From UBA11872 sp965198285 (GTDB taxonomy: Bacteria; Chloroflexota; UBA11872): a DNA stretch of 64,000 nt. The notes under the pieces are model-generated. The model was not told where the DNA came from, searched no databases, and saw nothing but the letters and a program-made list of their open reading frames with translations. A program made the position numbers and the translations under genes. Numbering within the stretch: the stretch's first letter is position 1; each line of letters opens with the position of its first letter. The stretch is taken from positions 1,550,001 to 1,614,000 of the forward strand of contig OZ240251.1 of assembly GCA_965198285.1 (NCBI GenBank). The letters are read 5' to 3'. Positions 8,401-16,978 of this stretch are shown piece after piece.

Positions 8401-9575
8401 TCGGCGATGGTGAGGGATCGCAGCCTGGTTAAGTCGCCGAGTTCGTCGGGGATCTTGCCCGAAAGCTGATTTGCGGTGAGACCTAGAGCGACTAGTTCGG
8501 TCAAGCTACCGAGTTCGGGCGGGACTGGGCCTGCGAGACGGTTTTCATGCAGACTCAAGAATTGGAGGCTCTTGAGGTCTCCGAGTGACGGTGGAATCTG
8601 TCCACTTATCTGATTGTTCCAGAGCACGAGAATGGTGAGATTGGAGAGGTTGCCGAGCTCGCTGGGTAGCGGACCCTTCAGTTGATTCCAGAACAGCTGC
8701 AGTACCAGCAGGCTGCGAAGCTCTCCGATTTCCCCGGGGATGGGTCCACCGATTTGGTTTCCGGCGAGCGTGAGGAACTGAAGATTCTTTAGCGCACCGA
8801 GTTCGGGCGGCAGTTGGCCCGTCAGTTGATTTGCGTTGGCGCTTAGCCTGACCAGGTTCTTCAGTTGGCCGATTTCCGCGGGGATCTGCCCCGTTAGTTG
8901 ATTGCCGTCGAGGTTGAGTTCCCTGAGGTTGGTCAGGTTGCGCAGTTCGAGTGGAACCTCACCTTGGAGTTGATTTTGGTCGAGCTTCAGGCCTGTGACG
9001 CGACCGTCTGCATCGGTGCTGACGCCGAACCACGTGTTTAGAGGCGCATCGCTGAGCCAGTAGCGATCGAGCATCCAATTCGGGCCACCAGTGGCGTGGT
9101 AGAAGGCGATGAGGGCTTCTCGATCAGTCTCGCTGCCTGAATGGGTAGGCGTGGGTTGAGGTGTTGGTGAGGGCGTGGCCGTGCGAGTAGGAGTCGAAAC
9201 AGCGGTTGCCGAACGGGTCGGCGTGGGGTCGGGGCTTGGGGTTAGCGCGGCCGTGGGCGTCGGTAGGGACGACGGAGAGACTGTGGGGGACGGCGAAGGG
9301 GAAGCCGCGGGCGATGAACTCGTGGTGGGCGTGGGCTCGACGACGGAGGTCGGGGACGCGGTGGTCGTTGTGGCAGATGATCGCGGAGCGCTGGCTGGCT
9401 GCGGGTCGCATGCAAGCAGCAGCAGGGTTGCAGCCGGCAGGACAGCGAGCGCAAGTGCGGCGACGTCCTGTTTTTCCAATATGGCCCGCAGCGTGACGGT
9501 CGGAACGAAGGCAAGGCCGGTGGGCATGTGGGTCGCAATTAGGACTTCCCGCGCGTGACGCAGCAATGCTGGCAC
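5484..9575 (-). CDS. Giant surface leucine-rich-repeat lipoprotein
   Basis: 1363 residues. A hydrophobic segment ending LPAATLLLLAC (about 45-55) looks like a lipoprotein signal with the Cys as anchor; a start at Met17 (9527) would give a better signal length. A Ser/Thr/Pro-rich stalk follows (about 56-150). The rest is five blocks, beginning near residues 152, 545, 825, 1000 and 1211. Each opens with a DRAAL-I-x-YHATDGPNW cap, a WLSDxPLxxWxGV segment and GRV, then runs of 24-residue plant-type repeats (LxxLxLxxNxLxGxIPxxLG). Blocks commonly end with a Cys-containing cap (GLPFC). Such proteins usually bind ligands or other cells at the surface; the partner is unknown. A 9-bp triplication near 5941-5967 encodes DSPDSPDSP between blocks four and five. 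Confidence 0.93.
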   Translation of the reverse strand: MPALLRHAREVLIATHMPTGLAFVPTVTLRAILEKQDVAALALAVLPAATLLLLACDPQPASAPRSSATTTTASPTSVVEPTPTTSSSPAASPSPSPTVSPSSLPTPTAALTPSPDPTPTRSATAVSTPTRTATPSPTPQPTPTHSGSETDREALIAFYHATGGPNWMLDRYWLSDAPLNTWFGVSTDADGRVTGLKLDQNQLQGEVPLELRNLTNLRELNLDGNQLTGQIPAEIGQLKNLVRLSANANQLTGQLPPELGALKNLQFLTLAGNQIGGPIPGEIGELRSLLVLQLFWNQLKGPLPSELGNLSNLTILVLWNNQISGQIPPSLGDLKSLQFLSLHENRLAGPVPPELGSLTELVALGLTANQLSGKIPDELGDLTRLRSLTIAENQLQGTIPASLARLVDLEFLSLAGNQLTGGIPHELGSLQSLRSLSLARNQLTGSIPPALGDLSNLQNLDLSSNRLQGEIPGWLGDLSVLQWLNLAENEFSGCVPEELRDILGGGGLTSYSTTLSTSGEEIRSVGDNAAFPGLPFCDDARGTAADRAALIAIYHAADGGNWSNNDRWLSDFPISEWYGVFTDPRGRVVRLDLSQNQLRGSLPNEVSNLTDLEELNLGGNQLTGPLPPSLSGLMYLQRLRLSSNQFSGFVPAALGDLPYLASLDLEGNRLQGEIPSSLSRLANLQVLNLGFNLLQGEIPPELGSLSYLRYLGLHANQLVGQIPDSLRRLADLQNLSLGKNQLHGEIPAALGDLQNLTWLGLNANRLEGEIHVELERLERLRHVFLADNQLAGCLPVAWRDIPQNDFGLLGLPFCATVESTTTSAVPADRAALAAFYHATNGPNWVDNRNWISDAPLNQWSGVTTNSAGRVIGIHLSANQIRGELPPELGALTQLEWLNLSENSLSGSIPPALGGISTLQELHLQDNRLTGLIPADLGQSNSLVSLFLAGNGFSGCTHAWLRVSRTSDLQTLGLPRCGSERAQAASESDATERGSVASDRAALAALYHATDGPNWANNTKWLSGSPLGHWHGVHTDRSGRVTDLFLLANNLRGELPPELADLVNLETLILSANSLQGEFPAVLAHLTNLTSLELSRNELEGTLPDWLGDLTNLNYLALANNAFEGSIPTELAELTNLLHLDLSYNQLTGEIPPDLGRLTNLTGIDLSGNALTGCVPNTWRNIPGNDFGDLGLPFCESNETAATDSPDSPDSPDRAVLITLYEAMDGPNWLHKGNWLSDTPIGLWHGVTTNRAGRVIGIDLSENRLQGEIPRQLADLDQLEWLDLGDNALHGRIPLVFGRLDNLEQLSLQNNQLVGPIPGNLFKGGQLVRLFLGGNNFIGCINPWYRTVQLNDMRTIGLPFCDQI

Positions 9576-9640
9576 TCGTCTACGTATTCCGCGAACGAGG
9601 ATCCTTTTGGCCGTGCTGCTAGCATCGCCGGAGACGAACG

Positions 9641-10147
9641 GTGGGCTTTGGGAGCAGAGACCTGGACGCGTCCGACCTGACTCGGTATGTGACGGTGGCG
9701 CTGGCTGCGCTGTTTTTCGGTGCGATGGTCAGCGGGGTCATCAATCCGTGGGCGCGGCCGCGGCCGGGGCGTGAGGTGATGCAGCTGCGAACTTCGTTTA
9801 GGGCGCGCATCCTGCTGAATCGCTGGTACCTGCTGCTGATCCTCGGAATATTTCTTGGGATTCGGCTGCTGCCGGGCACGTGGACAACCGAGGGCGCCGA
9901 CGTGGTGTCATTGCTCCTGGTGGCGGGCTGGCTGCTGTTTCCCGTGAGCTACTACTTCACCGACCAGGGCGTCAGCCTGCACACGGGTCGCTTCTGGCCA
10001 TGGGAGAGCTTTGACACCTACCGCCGCGCCGGCGGCGAGGTGCAACTGCGTCGATCGGCGCGGGGCGACGTGTCGCTCTATCTCAACCACGCGCAGCAGC
10101 AGGCCATCCTGCCGATGCTGCGGCGCCACGTCGCTCAGCGGCGCTAG
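9641..10147 (+). CDS. Small membrane protein of unknown function
   Basis: 168 residues from a GTG. Three likely membrane helices are visible: YVTVALAALFFGAMVSGVI (about 16-34), WYLLLILGIFLGIRLL (about 62-77) and VVSLLLVAGWLLFPVSYYF (about 87-105). A short cytoplasmic-type C-terminal domain follows (GVSLHTGRFWPWESFDTYRR...), reminiscent of the PH-like tails of small bacterial membrane proteins. It is convergent with gnd and divergent from the LRR gene. I do not recognise the family. Confidence 0.75.
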   Translation: MGFGSRDLDASDLTRYVTVALAALFFGAMVSGVINPWARPRPGREVMQLRTSFRARILLNRWYLLLILGIFLGIRLLPGTWTTEGADVVSLLLVAGWLLFPVSYYFTDQGVSLHTGRFWPWESFDTYRRAGGEVQLRRSARGDVSLYLNHAQQQAILPMLRRHVAQRR

Positions 10148-10158
10148 ATCAACCTCTC

Positions 10159-11595
10159 TCAGGCCACCGGGTCGCTGGTCGCGCTCCCGGCCTGGGCGCC
10201 GGATTCCCAACGGGTGTGGAAGACGCCGTCGCGATCCGTGCGCTGGTAGGTGTGGGCGCCAAAGTAGTCGCGCTGGGCCTGGATTAGGTTGGCCGGCAGG
10301 CGGGCCGAATGATAGGCGTCGTAATAGTCGAGCGAGGCGCTGAGGGCCGGACAGGGGATGCCGGCGACTTTGGCCGCGCCGACCACGGCGCGCCAGGCGT
10401 CTTGCGCGCCAGCCAGCTGGCGGGCGAACGATGGCTCGACCATCAGGTTTGGAAGGTCCGGGTCTACATGGAAGGCACCCTGGATCAACCCCAGGAGCCG
10501 CGCCCGAATGATGCAGCCGGCTTTCCAGATGCGCGCCATTTCCGACAGGTCAATGCCGTAGTCCCGCTCCAGGGAGGCCGTGCGCAGCAGCGCCATGCCC
10601 TGGGCGTAGGAGCAGATCTTGGCGGCGTATAAAGCCTGACGGACCTGGCCGACCAACTCGGGCGTCCTGGGCATCGTCTTGACCGCGCGGTTTCCGGCGG
10701 CGCCGACCCGTTCGTCCTTGCGGGCGGAGATATTGCGCGACCAGACCGCAGCGTCAATGGTGGGGATGGGCACGCCTAGTTCGAGCGCGTCCTGCGACAT
10801 CCAGCGGCCGGTTCCCTTTTGCCCGGCCGCGTCAAGGATGCGGTCCACCAGAAAGCCGTCGCCGTCGGCGTCGCGGACCTGAAAGATGTCGGCGGTGATC
10901 TGGATGAGGAACGACTCGAGTTCACCTTCGTTCCAGTCGCTGAAGACGTCGGCCAACTCCGGCGGCGTGAGACCGGCGGCGTTGAGTACGGCGTAGGCCT
11001 CGGCGATCAACTGCATGTCGCCGTATTCGATGCCGTTGTGGACCATCTTGACGTAGTGCCCGGCGCTGGAGGCTCCGCAGTAGGCGGTGCAGGGGCCGTC
11101 GTCGGTCATGGCGGCAATGCGTTCCAGGACGGGTCGCATGGCTTCATAGGCGGCGGAGGGACCGCCCGGCATGATCGAAGGACCGAGCAAGGCGCCGGAC
11201 TCCCCACCGCTGATGCCGGTCCCGAGGAACATCACGTCCGTGGCGCGGACGCGCTCGAAGCGGCGGGCGGTGTCCTGGAAGTGCGAGTTGCCGCTGTCCA
11301 TGACTACGTCGCCCGGCGCCAGCAAGGGGAGCAACTGATCCAGCACGGCGTCCACGCCGCGTCCGGCCTGCACCATCAGGATGATGCGGCGCGGACGCCG
11401 CAGCGAGGAAACGAAGGCTTCGAGCGTGCGGGCGCCACGGACGGACGTGCGCGCCGCTTCGTCGGCCAAGAATTCGTCGGTGCGCTGGACGGTGCGGTTG
11501 AAGACCGTAATGGGAAAGCCGTTACGCTCGATGTTGAGCGCGAGGTTGCGGCCCATGACCGCGAGTCCGATGAGTCCGACGGAGGTGGACGCCAT
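10159..11595 (-). CDS. gnd: 6-phosphogluconate dehydrogenase, decarboxylating
   Basis: About 478 residues from the ATG at 11595 (MASTSVGLIGLAVMGRNLAL). I preferred it to an upstream start at 11634 because the NADP-binding fold begins directly after it. The enzyme oxidises 6-phosphogluconate to ribulose 5-phosphate, CO2 and NADPH in the oxidative pentose phosphate pathway. The nucleotide loop is GLAVMGRNLALN. The substrate and catalytic region includes MDSGNSHFQDT, SGGESGALLGPSIMPGG and HYVKMVHNGIEYGDMQ, and the C-terminal helical domain carries TGRWMSQDALELGVPIP. The length suits the long, bacterial/eukaryotic form. Confidence 0.97.
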   Translation of the reverse strand: MASTSVGLIGLAVMGRNLALNIERNGFPITVFNRTVQRTDEFLADEAARTSVRGARTLEAFVSSLRRPRRIILMVQAGRGVDAVLDQLLPLLAPGDVVMDSGNSHFQDTARRFERVRATDVMFLGTGISGGESGALLGPSIMPGGPSAAYEAMRPVLERIAAMTDDGPCTAYCGASSAGHYVKMVHNGIEYGDMQLIAEAYAVLNAAGLTPPELADVFSDWNEGELESFLIQITADIFQVRDADGDGFLVDRILDAAGQKGTGRWMSQDALELGVPIPTIDAAVWSRNISARKDERVGAAGNRAVKTMPRTPELVGQVRQALYAAKICSYAQGMALLRTASLERDYGIDLSEMARIWKAGCIIRARLLGLIQGAFHVDPDLPNLMVEPSFARQLAGAQDAWRAVVGAAKVAGIPCPALSASLDYYDAYHSARLPANLIQAQRDYFGAHTYQRTDRDGVFHTRWESGAQAGSATSDPVA

Positions 11596-11679
11596 GGCAG
11601 GCTCCGGGAATAGCGGCCGCCTATTCTGGCGCATCCGGGTGGAGGCGCGGCAGCTTTGGCAGAATTGACTCGTGAGACC

Positions 11680-12300
11680 ATGAGCACTCCAGAACCTTCA
11701 GCCGCCGAGGCCCGTCGAGCGCGGCGGCGCGCCGCGCGACACGAACGCCAGCGGTCCGCGCGCATGATGCGGCGTCTGCGGCTGGCCGGGTTGACGGTGC
11801 TTGGCGCCGGAGTGGTGGCGGCGCTCGCCGTGTTCGTCATCGCACTCGGGCGGGGGCCTGAGGTCGACGCCCCGGAACGCATCCGCATTGAGAACGAAGG
11901 TCGCCGGCATGTGGCCGAAGAGGACGGCGCTACCCACCAGGCCGACCCACCGGCCTCGGGCGACCACTATTCCGTCTGGTCCCGGTACGGCGTGTTCGAA
12001 GATCCGGTGGATCCCGGCTATTGGGTCCACAACCTGGAACACGGTGCGATCGTGCTGCTGTATAGGTGCACGGATGACTGCGCGCAGGTCAGGGCCGACA
12101 TCGGCAAGGTCTACGCGTCGCTGCCAGACGGTGCGTTTGGCGAAGTGAAGCTGCTGGCCACGACGTACCAGGGAGACTTCGGCTCGCGGTTCATGCTGAT
12201 CGCGTGGAACTGGCAGGAGCCGTTCGACGAGTTCGACGCGAGGCGGATCGAACGGTTCTACCGGGAGTTTCTGGACCGTGGACCGGAGCGGGCACCGTGA
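11680..12300 (+). CDS. DUF3105 membrane-anchored protein
   Basis: 206 residues from the ATG at 11680. A very Arg-rich cytoplasmic N-terminus (about 10-33) precedes one membrane helix (LAGLTVLGAGVVAALAVFVI). The exterior domain carries the DUF3105 signature: HYSVWSRYGVFEDPVDPG, then WVHNLEHGAIVLLYRC, a His- and Cys-containing core. The function of DUF3105 is unknown; the conserved His residues suggest metal or thiol chemistry, but that is inference. It is divergent from gnd, with an 84-bp intergenic space that should contain both promoters. Confidence 0.88.
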   Translation: MSTPEPSAAEARRARRRAARHERQRSARMMRRLRLAGLTVLGAGVVAALAVFVIALGRGPEVDAPERIRIENEGRRHVAEEDGATHQADPPASGDHYSVWSRYGVFEDPVDPGYWVHNLEHGAIVLLYRCTDDCAQVRADIGKVYASLPDGAFGEVKLLATTYQGDFGSRFMLIAWNWQEPFDEFDARRIERFYREFLDRGPERAP

Positions 12301-12393
12301 GCGGGGCTGGACAATTGATTGGAAGAAACAGGCGGCTTTGGCCTATGGTGGGCGGAACGGTCACCGCCCCAGACGCGTTCGGAGCGCCCTTGG

Positions 12394-12780
12394 ATGATTG
12401 AACGAGAACCTTTCCTGATTCGCAATGGGTTGCGCATCTTTAGCGTCTTGGTGGTGCTGGGACTGGTTGCACTGATCGTGGTGGGCATCCGGTTCCAGAT
12501 TGAGAATGCGGAGTTTGCGAACGACGAGCGGCGCTTTAGGACCCGGACGCCGAACGCGGCCGAGCTGAGGGCTTCATGCGACTTCTTTGGCGGCCAGTTC
12601 CTGGGGATGCCCTCAGTTGCGCCGGGCGCCGCCGCTGCCGGTCTGATGGAGGCCTGCAATCTTGGCGGAACCGCCCAAGCGTCCTGGCAGTGCCAGTATT
12701 TTGACGGTGCGTACAGCCGAGGCTCTTGCAGCGTGGATGTGGGAGCGACGCTACAGGCGATTCCGAGGCTGGCGGGCTAA
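12394..12780 (+). CDS. Hypothetical single-pass membrane protein
   Basis: 128 residues from the ATG at 12394. One membrane helix (about 17-37, IFSVLVVLGLVALIVVGI) is followed by an exterior domain with four or more Cys (ASCDFFGGQF, MEACNL, WQCQYFDGAYSRGSCSVDVG) that could form disulfides. It starts 94 bp after the DUF3105 gene on the same strand and may be co-expressed with it. The family is not recognised. Confidence 0.65.
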   Translation: MIEREPFLIRNGLRIFSVLVVLGLVALIVVGIRFQIENAEFANDERRFRTRTPNAAELRASCDFFGGQFLGMPSVAPGAAAAGLMEACNLGGTAQASWQCQYFDGAYSRGSCSVDVGATLQAIPRLAG

Positions 12781-12901
12781 CGGCATCGCCGTGTGCCATT
12801 CGGTGACGGCCTAGGCGCCGGCAGCGGACGTGGGGTCGTGTGATACGCGGTTGGTTAGAGACGCGCACAATAGTCGGCCGTTCGAACGCCCCAGAGATGC
12901 C

Positions 12902-13666
12902 ATGCACCCCTTGGACTACAGCCGTTCCTACCTGCGCTGGACTACGGCACCAGCGACGTCCGACGTCCGTACGCCGGGGCACATGCCCTACGGCAACAGC
13001 GTGCGCATCCTGCTGGACGCGCGAGCGCGCCTGATCGACTCGGTCTCCGGGCGGGAGGAGGAGTTCTACCTGATCGCTCCCTGCCGCACGGAGTGGATGT
13101 ATCGGAGCGACTCCTGCATCCAGCAGCCGGGCGGCGAATACCGGTTGGCCTGGGCGCAAGGTAGGGATCGGGCGCTGCGTTTCAGCCGCGACCTGACCGA
13201 CCCGGATCCCAAGCCAGCGGCCGTACCGATCGACGACCGCTATCTCGAGCTCGACTACGCGCTGACGCTCCTGCCACGGCCCCGACGGGCCAGCGACAAT
13301 GCGGCGCTGGTGGCGGCAGCGCAATCGCTGAATCAGGTCGTCATCCAGACCGAGATTCAGAACGAGGCCGGCACGCGGCGCGCCGTGCTGGAATACCCCG
13401 TGAGAACGTTCAACTACCACCTCGAGCGGGTGCTGTTCCAGATGGACACCGGCCCGATGCTGTGGGCCGACCTGGATTCGTCGGAGGCAGACTCGATGTG
13501 CCGGCTACGATTGGCGCACACGGTGTTCAATCGTTTCGACCGGGCTGAGTTCGCGATCCGGGCGCCGACGCCGCACCTCGTCGATGGGCAGCAGGTGGGG
13601 CAGGTGGAGGACTACCAACACGTGGTTGCGCAGCCGGCCCGGCACGCGTTCTTCGTGGCGGGCTGA
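12902..13666 (+). CDS. Conserved hypothetical protein
   Basis: 254 residues from ATG 12902 (MHPLDYSRSYLRWTT). No signal peptide or membrane helix is visible. The sequence is mixed alpha/beta with a run typical of a globular enzyme or binding protein (EEFYLIAPCRTEWMYRSD, ILDARARLIDSVSGR, VLEYPVRTFNYHLERVLFQMDTGP). Its stop lies 9 bp before the next gene, so the two are probably co-transcribed. The function is unknown. Confidence 0.65.
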   Translation: MHPLDYSRSYLRWTTAPATSDVRTPGHMPYGNSVRILLDARARLIDSVSGREEEFYLIAPCRTEWMYRSDSCIQQPGGEYRLAWAQGRDRALRFSRDLTDPDPKPAAVPIDDRYLELDYALTLLPRPRRASDNAALVAAAQSLNQVVIQTEIQNEAGTRRAVLEYPVRTFNYHLERVLFQMDTGPMLWADLDSSEADSMCRLRLAHTVFNRFDRAEFAIRAPTPHLVDGQQVGQVEDYQHVVAQPARHAFFVAG

Positions 13667-13675
13667 TCGCGCGCG

Positions 13676-14434
13676 ATGCGTCCGGCCGACGGAGCGGAAC
13701 CGGTGCTGGGGGTGGTGGCGCCGACGCGCGCCGAACTGCATGCGTTCGTTGGGGAGGCCGAGGCGGGCCTTTCCGTGCCGGAAATCGGCGGAGGGCGCCG
13801 CTATCGCATCGGCGACGCGGAGTTCATTGCCTTCGTGACCGGCCAGGGCGCGAGCCGGACCGCCGGCGTTCTCGAACGCTGGCTGGAGCCTGGGCTGTTT
13901 GACGCGCTTCTCACTGTGGGCGTGGCTGGAGGAACTCTGGAGGGTCAGGCGCCCGGCGACTTACTCATTGCCAGCGGCGCGGGGCCGCAGTTCGCGCAGC
14001 CGACGCCGGCAAGTCCGCATTTGGTAGAGGCGCTTGCGAGCGGCCTCGAGGCGGTGGGGGAATCAACGCAGGTTGGCCCACTGGCGGCAGTGGACGGGCT
14101 GGCGCGGAGTGACGAGAAGCATCGGCTGGGCGAGTCCGGGTTCGTTGGGGTCGATATGGAAACGCAAGCGCTGTTGGCAGGTGCGCGTCAGGCCGGGATC
14201 CCCGCGGCAGGTCTGCGGGTGGTGCTGGATCCCCCGGAGCGCGACATCCCGCGAAGCGTGGCCGCACTGGCGGCGGCCCAGGGCGGACGGCTGTGGCCTG
14301 ACATCCTGGGACTGGTGCGGTGGCCGGTGGAGGTGCGCGCGATCCTGCAGTTCAGGCGCGACCTGCGAGCGGCGCTGGCGGCCCTGCGCGCGGCCGGTAT
14401 CCCGGTGGTTCAGGCAATCCACGAGGCGGGCTGA
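13676..14434 (+). CDS. Nucleoside-phosphorylase-like protein
   Basis: 252 residues. The fold markers of the MTA/SAH nucleosidase and purine nucleoside phosphorylase superfamily are present: an N-terminal VLGVVAPTRAELHAF strand, VTGQGASRTAGVLERWL, LLTVGVAGGTLEG (about 79-91) and the substrate loop GFVGVDMETQALLAGA (about 155-170), with the Met-Glu that contacts ribose. Members cleave or phosphorolyse N-glycosidic bonds. Weakly similar proteins occur with hopanoid genes (HpnG), but no hopanoid genes are present here. The exact substrate cannot be told. Confidence 0.8.
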   Translation: MRPADGAEPVLGVVAPTRAELHAFVGEAEAGLSVPEIGGGRRYRIGDAEFIAFVTGQGASRTAGVLERWLEPGLFDALLTVGVAGGTLEGQAPGDLLIASGAGPQFAQPTPASPHLVEALASGLEAVGESTQVGPLAAVDGLARSDEKHRLGESGFVGVDMETQALLAGARQAGIPAAGLRVVLDPPERDIPRSVAALAAAQGGRLWPDILGLVRWPVEVRAILQFRRDLRAALAALRAAGIPVVQAIHEAG

Positions 14435-14579
14435 GAACCGGCCGTCCCGTCCGCGGTCCACCTGTCCGATTGCGGTTGTGCCGTACCATGTCGGCACGGC
14501 GGGCCGTCGCGTTCTTGTGGCGCCGCCGTCACGTATGTCCCGTAGCCCGCGCCCGTGGGGCCTTCCATGAACTGAGCGC

Positions 14580-15881
14580 ATGAGCGAGCACGAAGCTGTT
14601 GGAACCGGCCTGGTGGTGGCCGGCGTTGTCATTTTCGTTGTCGCCTATGCGCTGATCGCAAGCGACAGAGTTCCAAAGTCGGCGGTGGCGCTGGGTGGCG
14701 GCACGCTGATGATCCTGATCGGGATCCTGGATCAGCACCACGCGTTCGAGCACATCGACTTGAACGTCATCCTGCTGCTGGTGGGGATGATGGTGCTGGC
14801 GGGGATCGTGCGCCACACCGGGGCGTTTCAGGCGCTGGCGATCCTGGCGGCGCGCTGGACCGGCGGCGAAGGGGTGCGTCTGATGCTGGCGCTGTCGCTG
14901 ATTACGGCAGTGCTGTCGGCGTTTCTCGACAACGTCACCACGGTCATCCTGATTGCGCCCATAACGATATTCGTGGCGTCGCGCTTGGGTCTGAATCCGG
15001 TGCCGTTTTTTATCGCGGAAATCCTGGCGTCGAACGTGGGGGGCGCGGCCACGCTGATTGGAGACCCGCCGAACATCCTGATTGCAAGCGCGGGCGACCT
15101 GGACTTTGCGGTGTTTGCGGCGCATATGACACCGGTGGCCGCGATTTCGCTGGTGGTTTTGCTGTTTGTGATGCGCTGGATGTTCCGGTCGCAGGTGGTG
15201 ACGGATCCTCAGCGCGCGGCCGCGCTGGCGGCGCTGGATCCCGCCGACGCTATCACGGACCGACGCGGCATGTACATCGGGCTAGGTGTGCTGGGGCTGA
15301 CGATTTTTGGATTCCTGATTCACGGCGCGATGGGCTGGGAGCCGGCGACGGTGGCGGTTGCGGGCGCGGCGCTGCTGATGATTCTGACGCGGCCCGACGT
15401 GCACAAGGTGTACAACGAAGTTGAGTGGGCCAGCGTGCTGTTCTTCGTGGGCCTGTTCATGATGGTCGGTGGGCTGGTGGAACTGGGCGTTCTGGACGCC
15501 GTGGCGGACTTCACTATCGACCTCACCCAGGGGAATGTGGGGGCCACGGCCTTCCTGATCATGTGGTTGAGCGCCATCCTGTCGGCGGTTGTGGACAACA
15601 TTCCCTACACGGCGACGATGCTGCCGGTGGTTCAGCGGCTGACGGCGGAAGGGTTGAACCCAGACAACATCCTCTGGTGGTCGCTGGCGATTGGCGCGGA
15701 TTTTGGGGGGAACGCAACGATCATTGGGGCGTCGGCCAACGTGATTTTGGCGGGCATTTCCGAGCGCGAGGGCCATCACATTCGATTTGTCGAATTCATG
15801 AAGTACGGCATTCCGGTGACGTTCGTCGTGCTGGTGATCGGCACCTTCTGGGTATGGTTGCGTTACTTGGCGTTTGCCTAG
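14580..15881 (+). CDS. ArsB/NhaD-superfamily ion transporter
   Basis: 433 residues with about 11-12 membrane helices. Duplicated family motifs are clear: SAFLDNVTTVILIAP (about 119-133) with GGAATLIGDPPNILIAS (about 153-169), and SAVVDNIPYTATMLPVV (about 340-356) with GADFGGNATIIGASANVI (about 378-395). These paired re-entrant motifs line the ion path in ArsB, CitM and NhaD-type carriers. The ion (Na+/H+ exchange, arsenite or an organic anion) cannot be read from sequence. The adjacent CBS-domain gene suggests gating or regulation by nucleotides. Confidence 0.9.
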   Translation: MSEHEAVGTGLVVAGVVIFVVAYALIASDRVPKSAVALGGGTLMILIGILDQHHAFEHIDLNVILLLVGMMVLAGIVRHTGAFQALAILAARWTGGEGVRLMLALSLITAVLSAFLDNVTTVILIAPITIFVASRLGLNPVPFFIAEILASNVGGAATLIGDPPNILIASAGDLDFAVFAAHMTPVAAISLVVLLFVMRWMFRSQVVTDPQRAAALAALDPADAITDRRGMYIGLGVLGLTIFGFLIHGAMGWEPATVAVAGAALLMILTRPDVHKVYNEVEWASVLFFVGLFMMVGGLVELGVLDAVADFTIDLTQGNVGATAFLIMWLSAILSAVVDNIPYTATMLPVVQRLTAEGLNPDNILWWSLAIGADFGGNATIIGASANVILAGISEREGHHIRFVEFMKYGIPVTFVVLVIGTFWVWLRYLAFA

Positions 15882-15885
15882 GCGC

Positions 15886-16401
15886 GTGAGACGGGAGGCG
15901 CCCATAGGGCCTGACGAACAGCGACCGCTGGACACCGTGGAGTCGCGAGTCAGCGACCTACGGGCGCGTGGACTGATTGATGCGTACAGTGTGGTTCGAG
16001 CCGACGCGGAGTTCGAGGAGCTGGTGCGTACGGTCGAGGTCCGGCCGCAAGTGCGCACGGTGGCCGTGACGGACGACGACGATGGCCTGACCGGCATCAT
16101 TCCAATGCGGGTCTTTTACGGCGCGCTCTTTGCCGACGTGTATCCGGGTGCGGCGATGGCGGACGTGACGTCGTTCGAGAGCGCGCTGCAATACGGGGAC
16201 CACATGGTTCACCCAAACGCCGGCGAGATTATGCTTGAGGCTGAGTCGGTCTCGCTAACGGACACGCTGCACGATGCGTTCATTGCGCTGCACCGGTCAG
16301 GCCAAGCCGGTTTGCCGGTGGTTGACTCCGAGAACCATCCGGTCGGGTACCTGGATTTGCTGTCGATCCTGCCGTTGTGGGAGCAGCGAGATCAGCGCTG
16401 A
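15886..16401 (+). CDS. CBS-domain protein
   Basis: About 171 residues from GTG 15886, which lies 5 bp after the transporter stop; an earlier TTG at 15874 is possible. Two CBS modules are seen: LRARGLIDAYSVVRADAEFEELVRTVEV with VRTVAVTDDDDGLTGIIPMR, then MVHPNAGEIMLEAESVSLTDTLHDAFIALHRSGQ with GLPVVDSENHPVGYLDLLSI. CBS pairs bind adenine nucleotides and regulate transporters or enzymes. Close coupling to the preceding ion transporter suggests that it is the regulatory subunit. Confidence 0.88.
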   Translation: MRREAPIGPDEQRPLDTVESRVSDLRARGLIDAYSVVRADAEFEELVRTVEVRPQVRTVAVTDDDDGLTGIIPMRVFYGALFADVYPGAAMADVTSFESALQYGDHMVHPNAGEIMLEAESVSLTDTLHDAFIALHRSGQAGLPVVDSENHPVGYLDLLSILPLWEQRDQR

Positions 16402-16489
16402 CTTCTCCAGCCAACTGGTTGTGAGGGCTGACCTGCCCCAGGACTTCAGGGCTGATTGACTTGACCGAGGCAGGCGTAGGTGCTTTAGA

Positions 16490-16894
16490 TCAGCTTGTGG
16501 ATGACTGCTGCCTCTCCATGCCCCGCCTATAGCGGAGCCCCATCTCGATGTATGTGTTTACAGAGCTAAGTCGCGTGTCCGTCCCCTGACCTGGCTTAGT
16601 AAGGATATCAACGAGAGCCGACAGGTTAGTTTCAGATCGAAACAGCCGAATGCTGTCGTGAGTGGTTGTGCCTCTGAACGTGGGGAAGCTCCGGACGCCT
16701 AGCTCGAGGAGCTCACGGTCCAGGCTTTCACCGAGTGCCGACTTGATTCGAGTGGTCCGCTGCCCTGAAACTCTCCGCAGGAGCTTTGTGGCTTCCCATC
16801 GGTCGATGGTGATCCACACTTCTTTGCTGCTCTTGAGGCGACGCTTCAGCACGCGGGCCACTCGATGGAGATCAGACTGCTTGGGCGCTGACAT
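16490..16894 (-). CDS. Hypothetical protein
   Basis: 134 residues, basic in the first 50 (RVARVLKRRLKSSKEVWITIDRWEATKLLRRVSGQRTTRIK). No known domain is recognised; a small nucleic-acid-binding protein is possible. The start is well supported by an AGGAGG ribosome site at 16901-16906 (6 bp upstream) and a promoter further up. Base composition is more AT-rich than the flanking genes, so it may be acquired. Confidence 0.7.
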   Translation of the reverse strand: MSAPKQSDLHRVARVLKRRLKSSKEVWITIDRWEATKLLRRVSGQRTTRIKSALGESLDRELLELGVRSFPTFRGTTTHDSIRLFRSETNLSALVDILTKPGQGTDTRLSSVNTYIEMGLRYRRGMERQQSSTS

Positions 16895-16900
16895 TGTTGG

Positions 16901-16906
16901 CCTCCT
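16901..16906 (-). promoter_or_regulatory. Strong Shine-Dalgarno site
   Basis: AGGAGG on the minus strand, 6 bp before the ATG at 16894. It fixes the start of the hypothetical gene. Confidence 0.8.
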
Positions 16907-16930
16907 AGGCCTATTGGATCCACAGTAAGA

Positions 16931-16959
16931 ATTTTAGGGTTATATTTTAACTATGGCAA
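16931..16959 (-). promoter_or_regulatory. Sigma-70-type promoter
   Basis: On the minus strand TTGCCA (16954-16959) is followed, after exactly 17 bp, by TAAAAT (16931-16936). The spacer is AT-rich in an otherwise GC-rich window. Transcription would begin near 16924, giving a leader of about 30 nt with the AGGAGG site in it. Confidence 0.7.
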
Positions 16960-16978
16960 GTGCAAGGCGATCAGGGCG

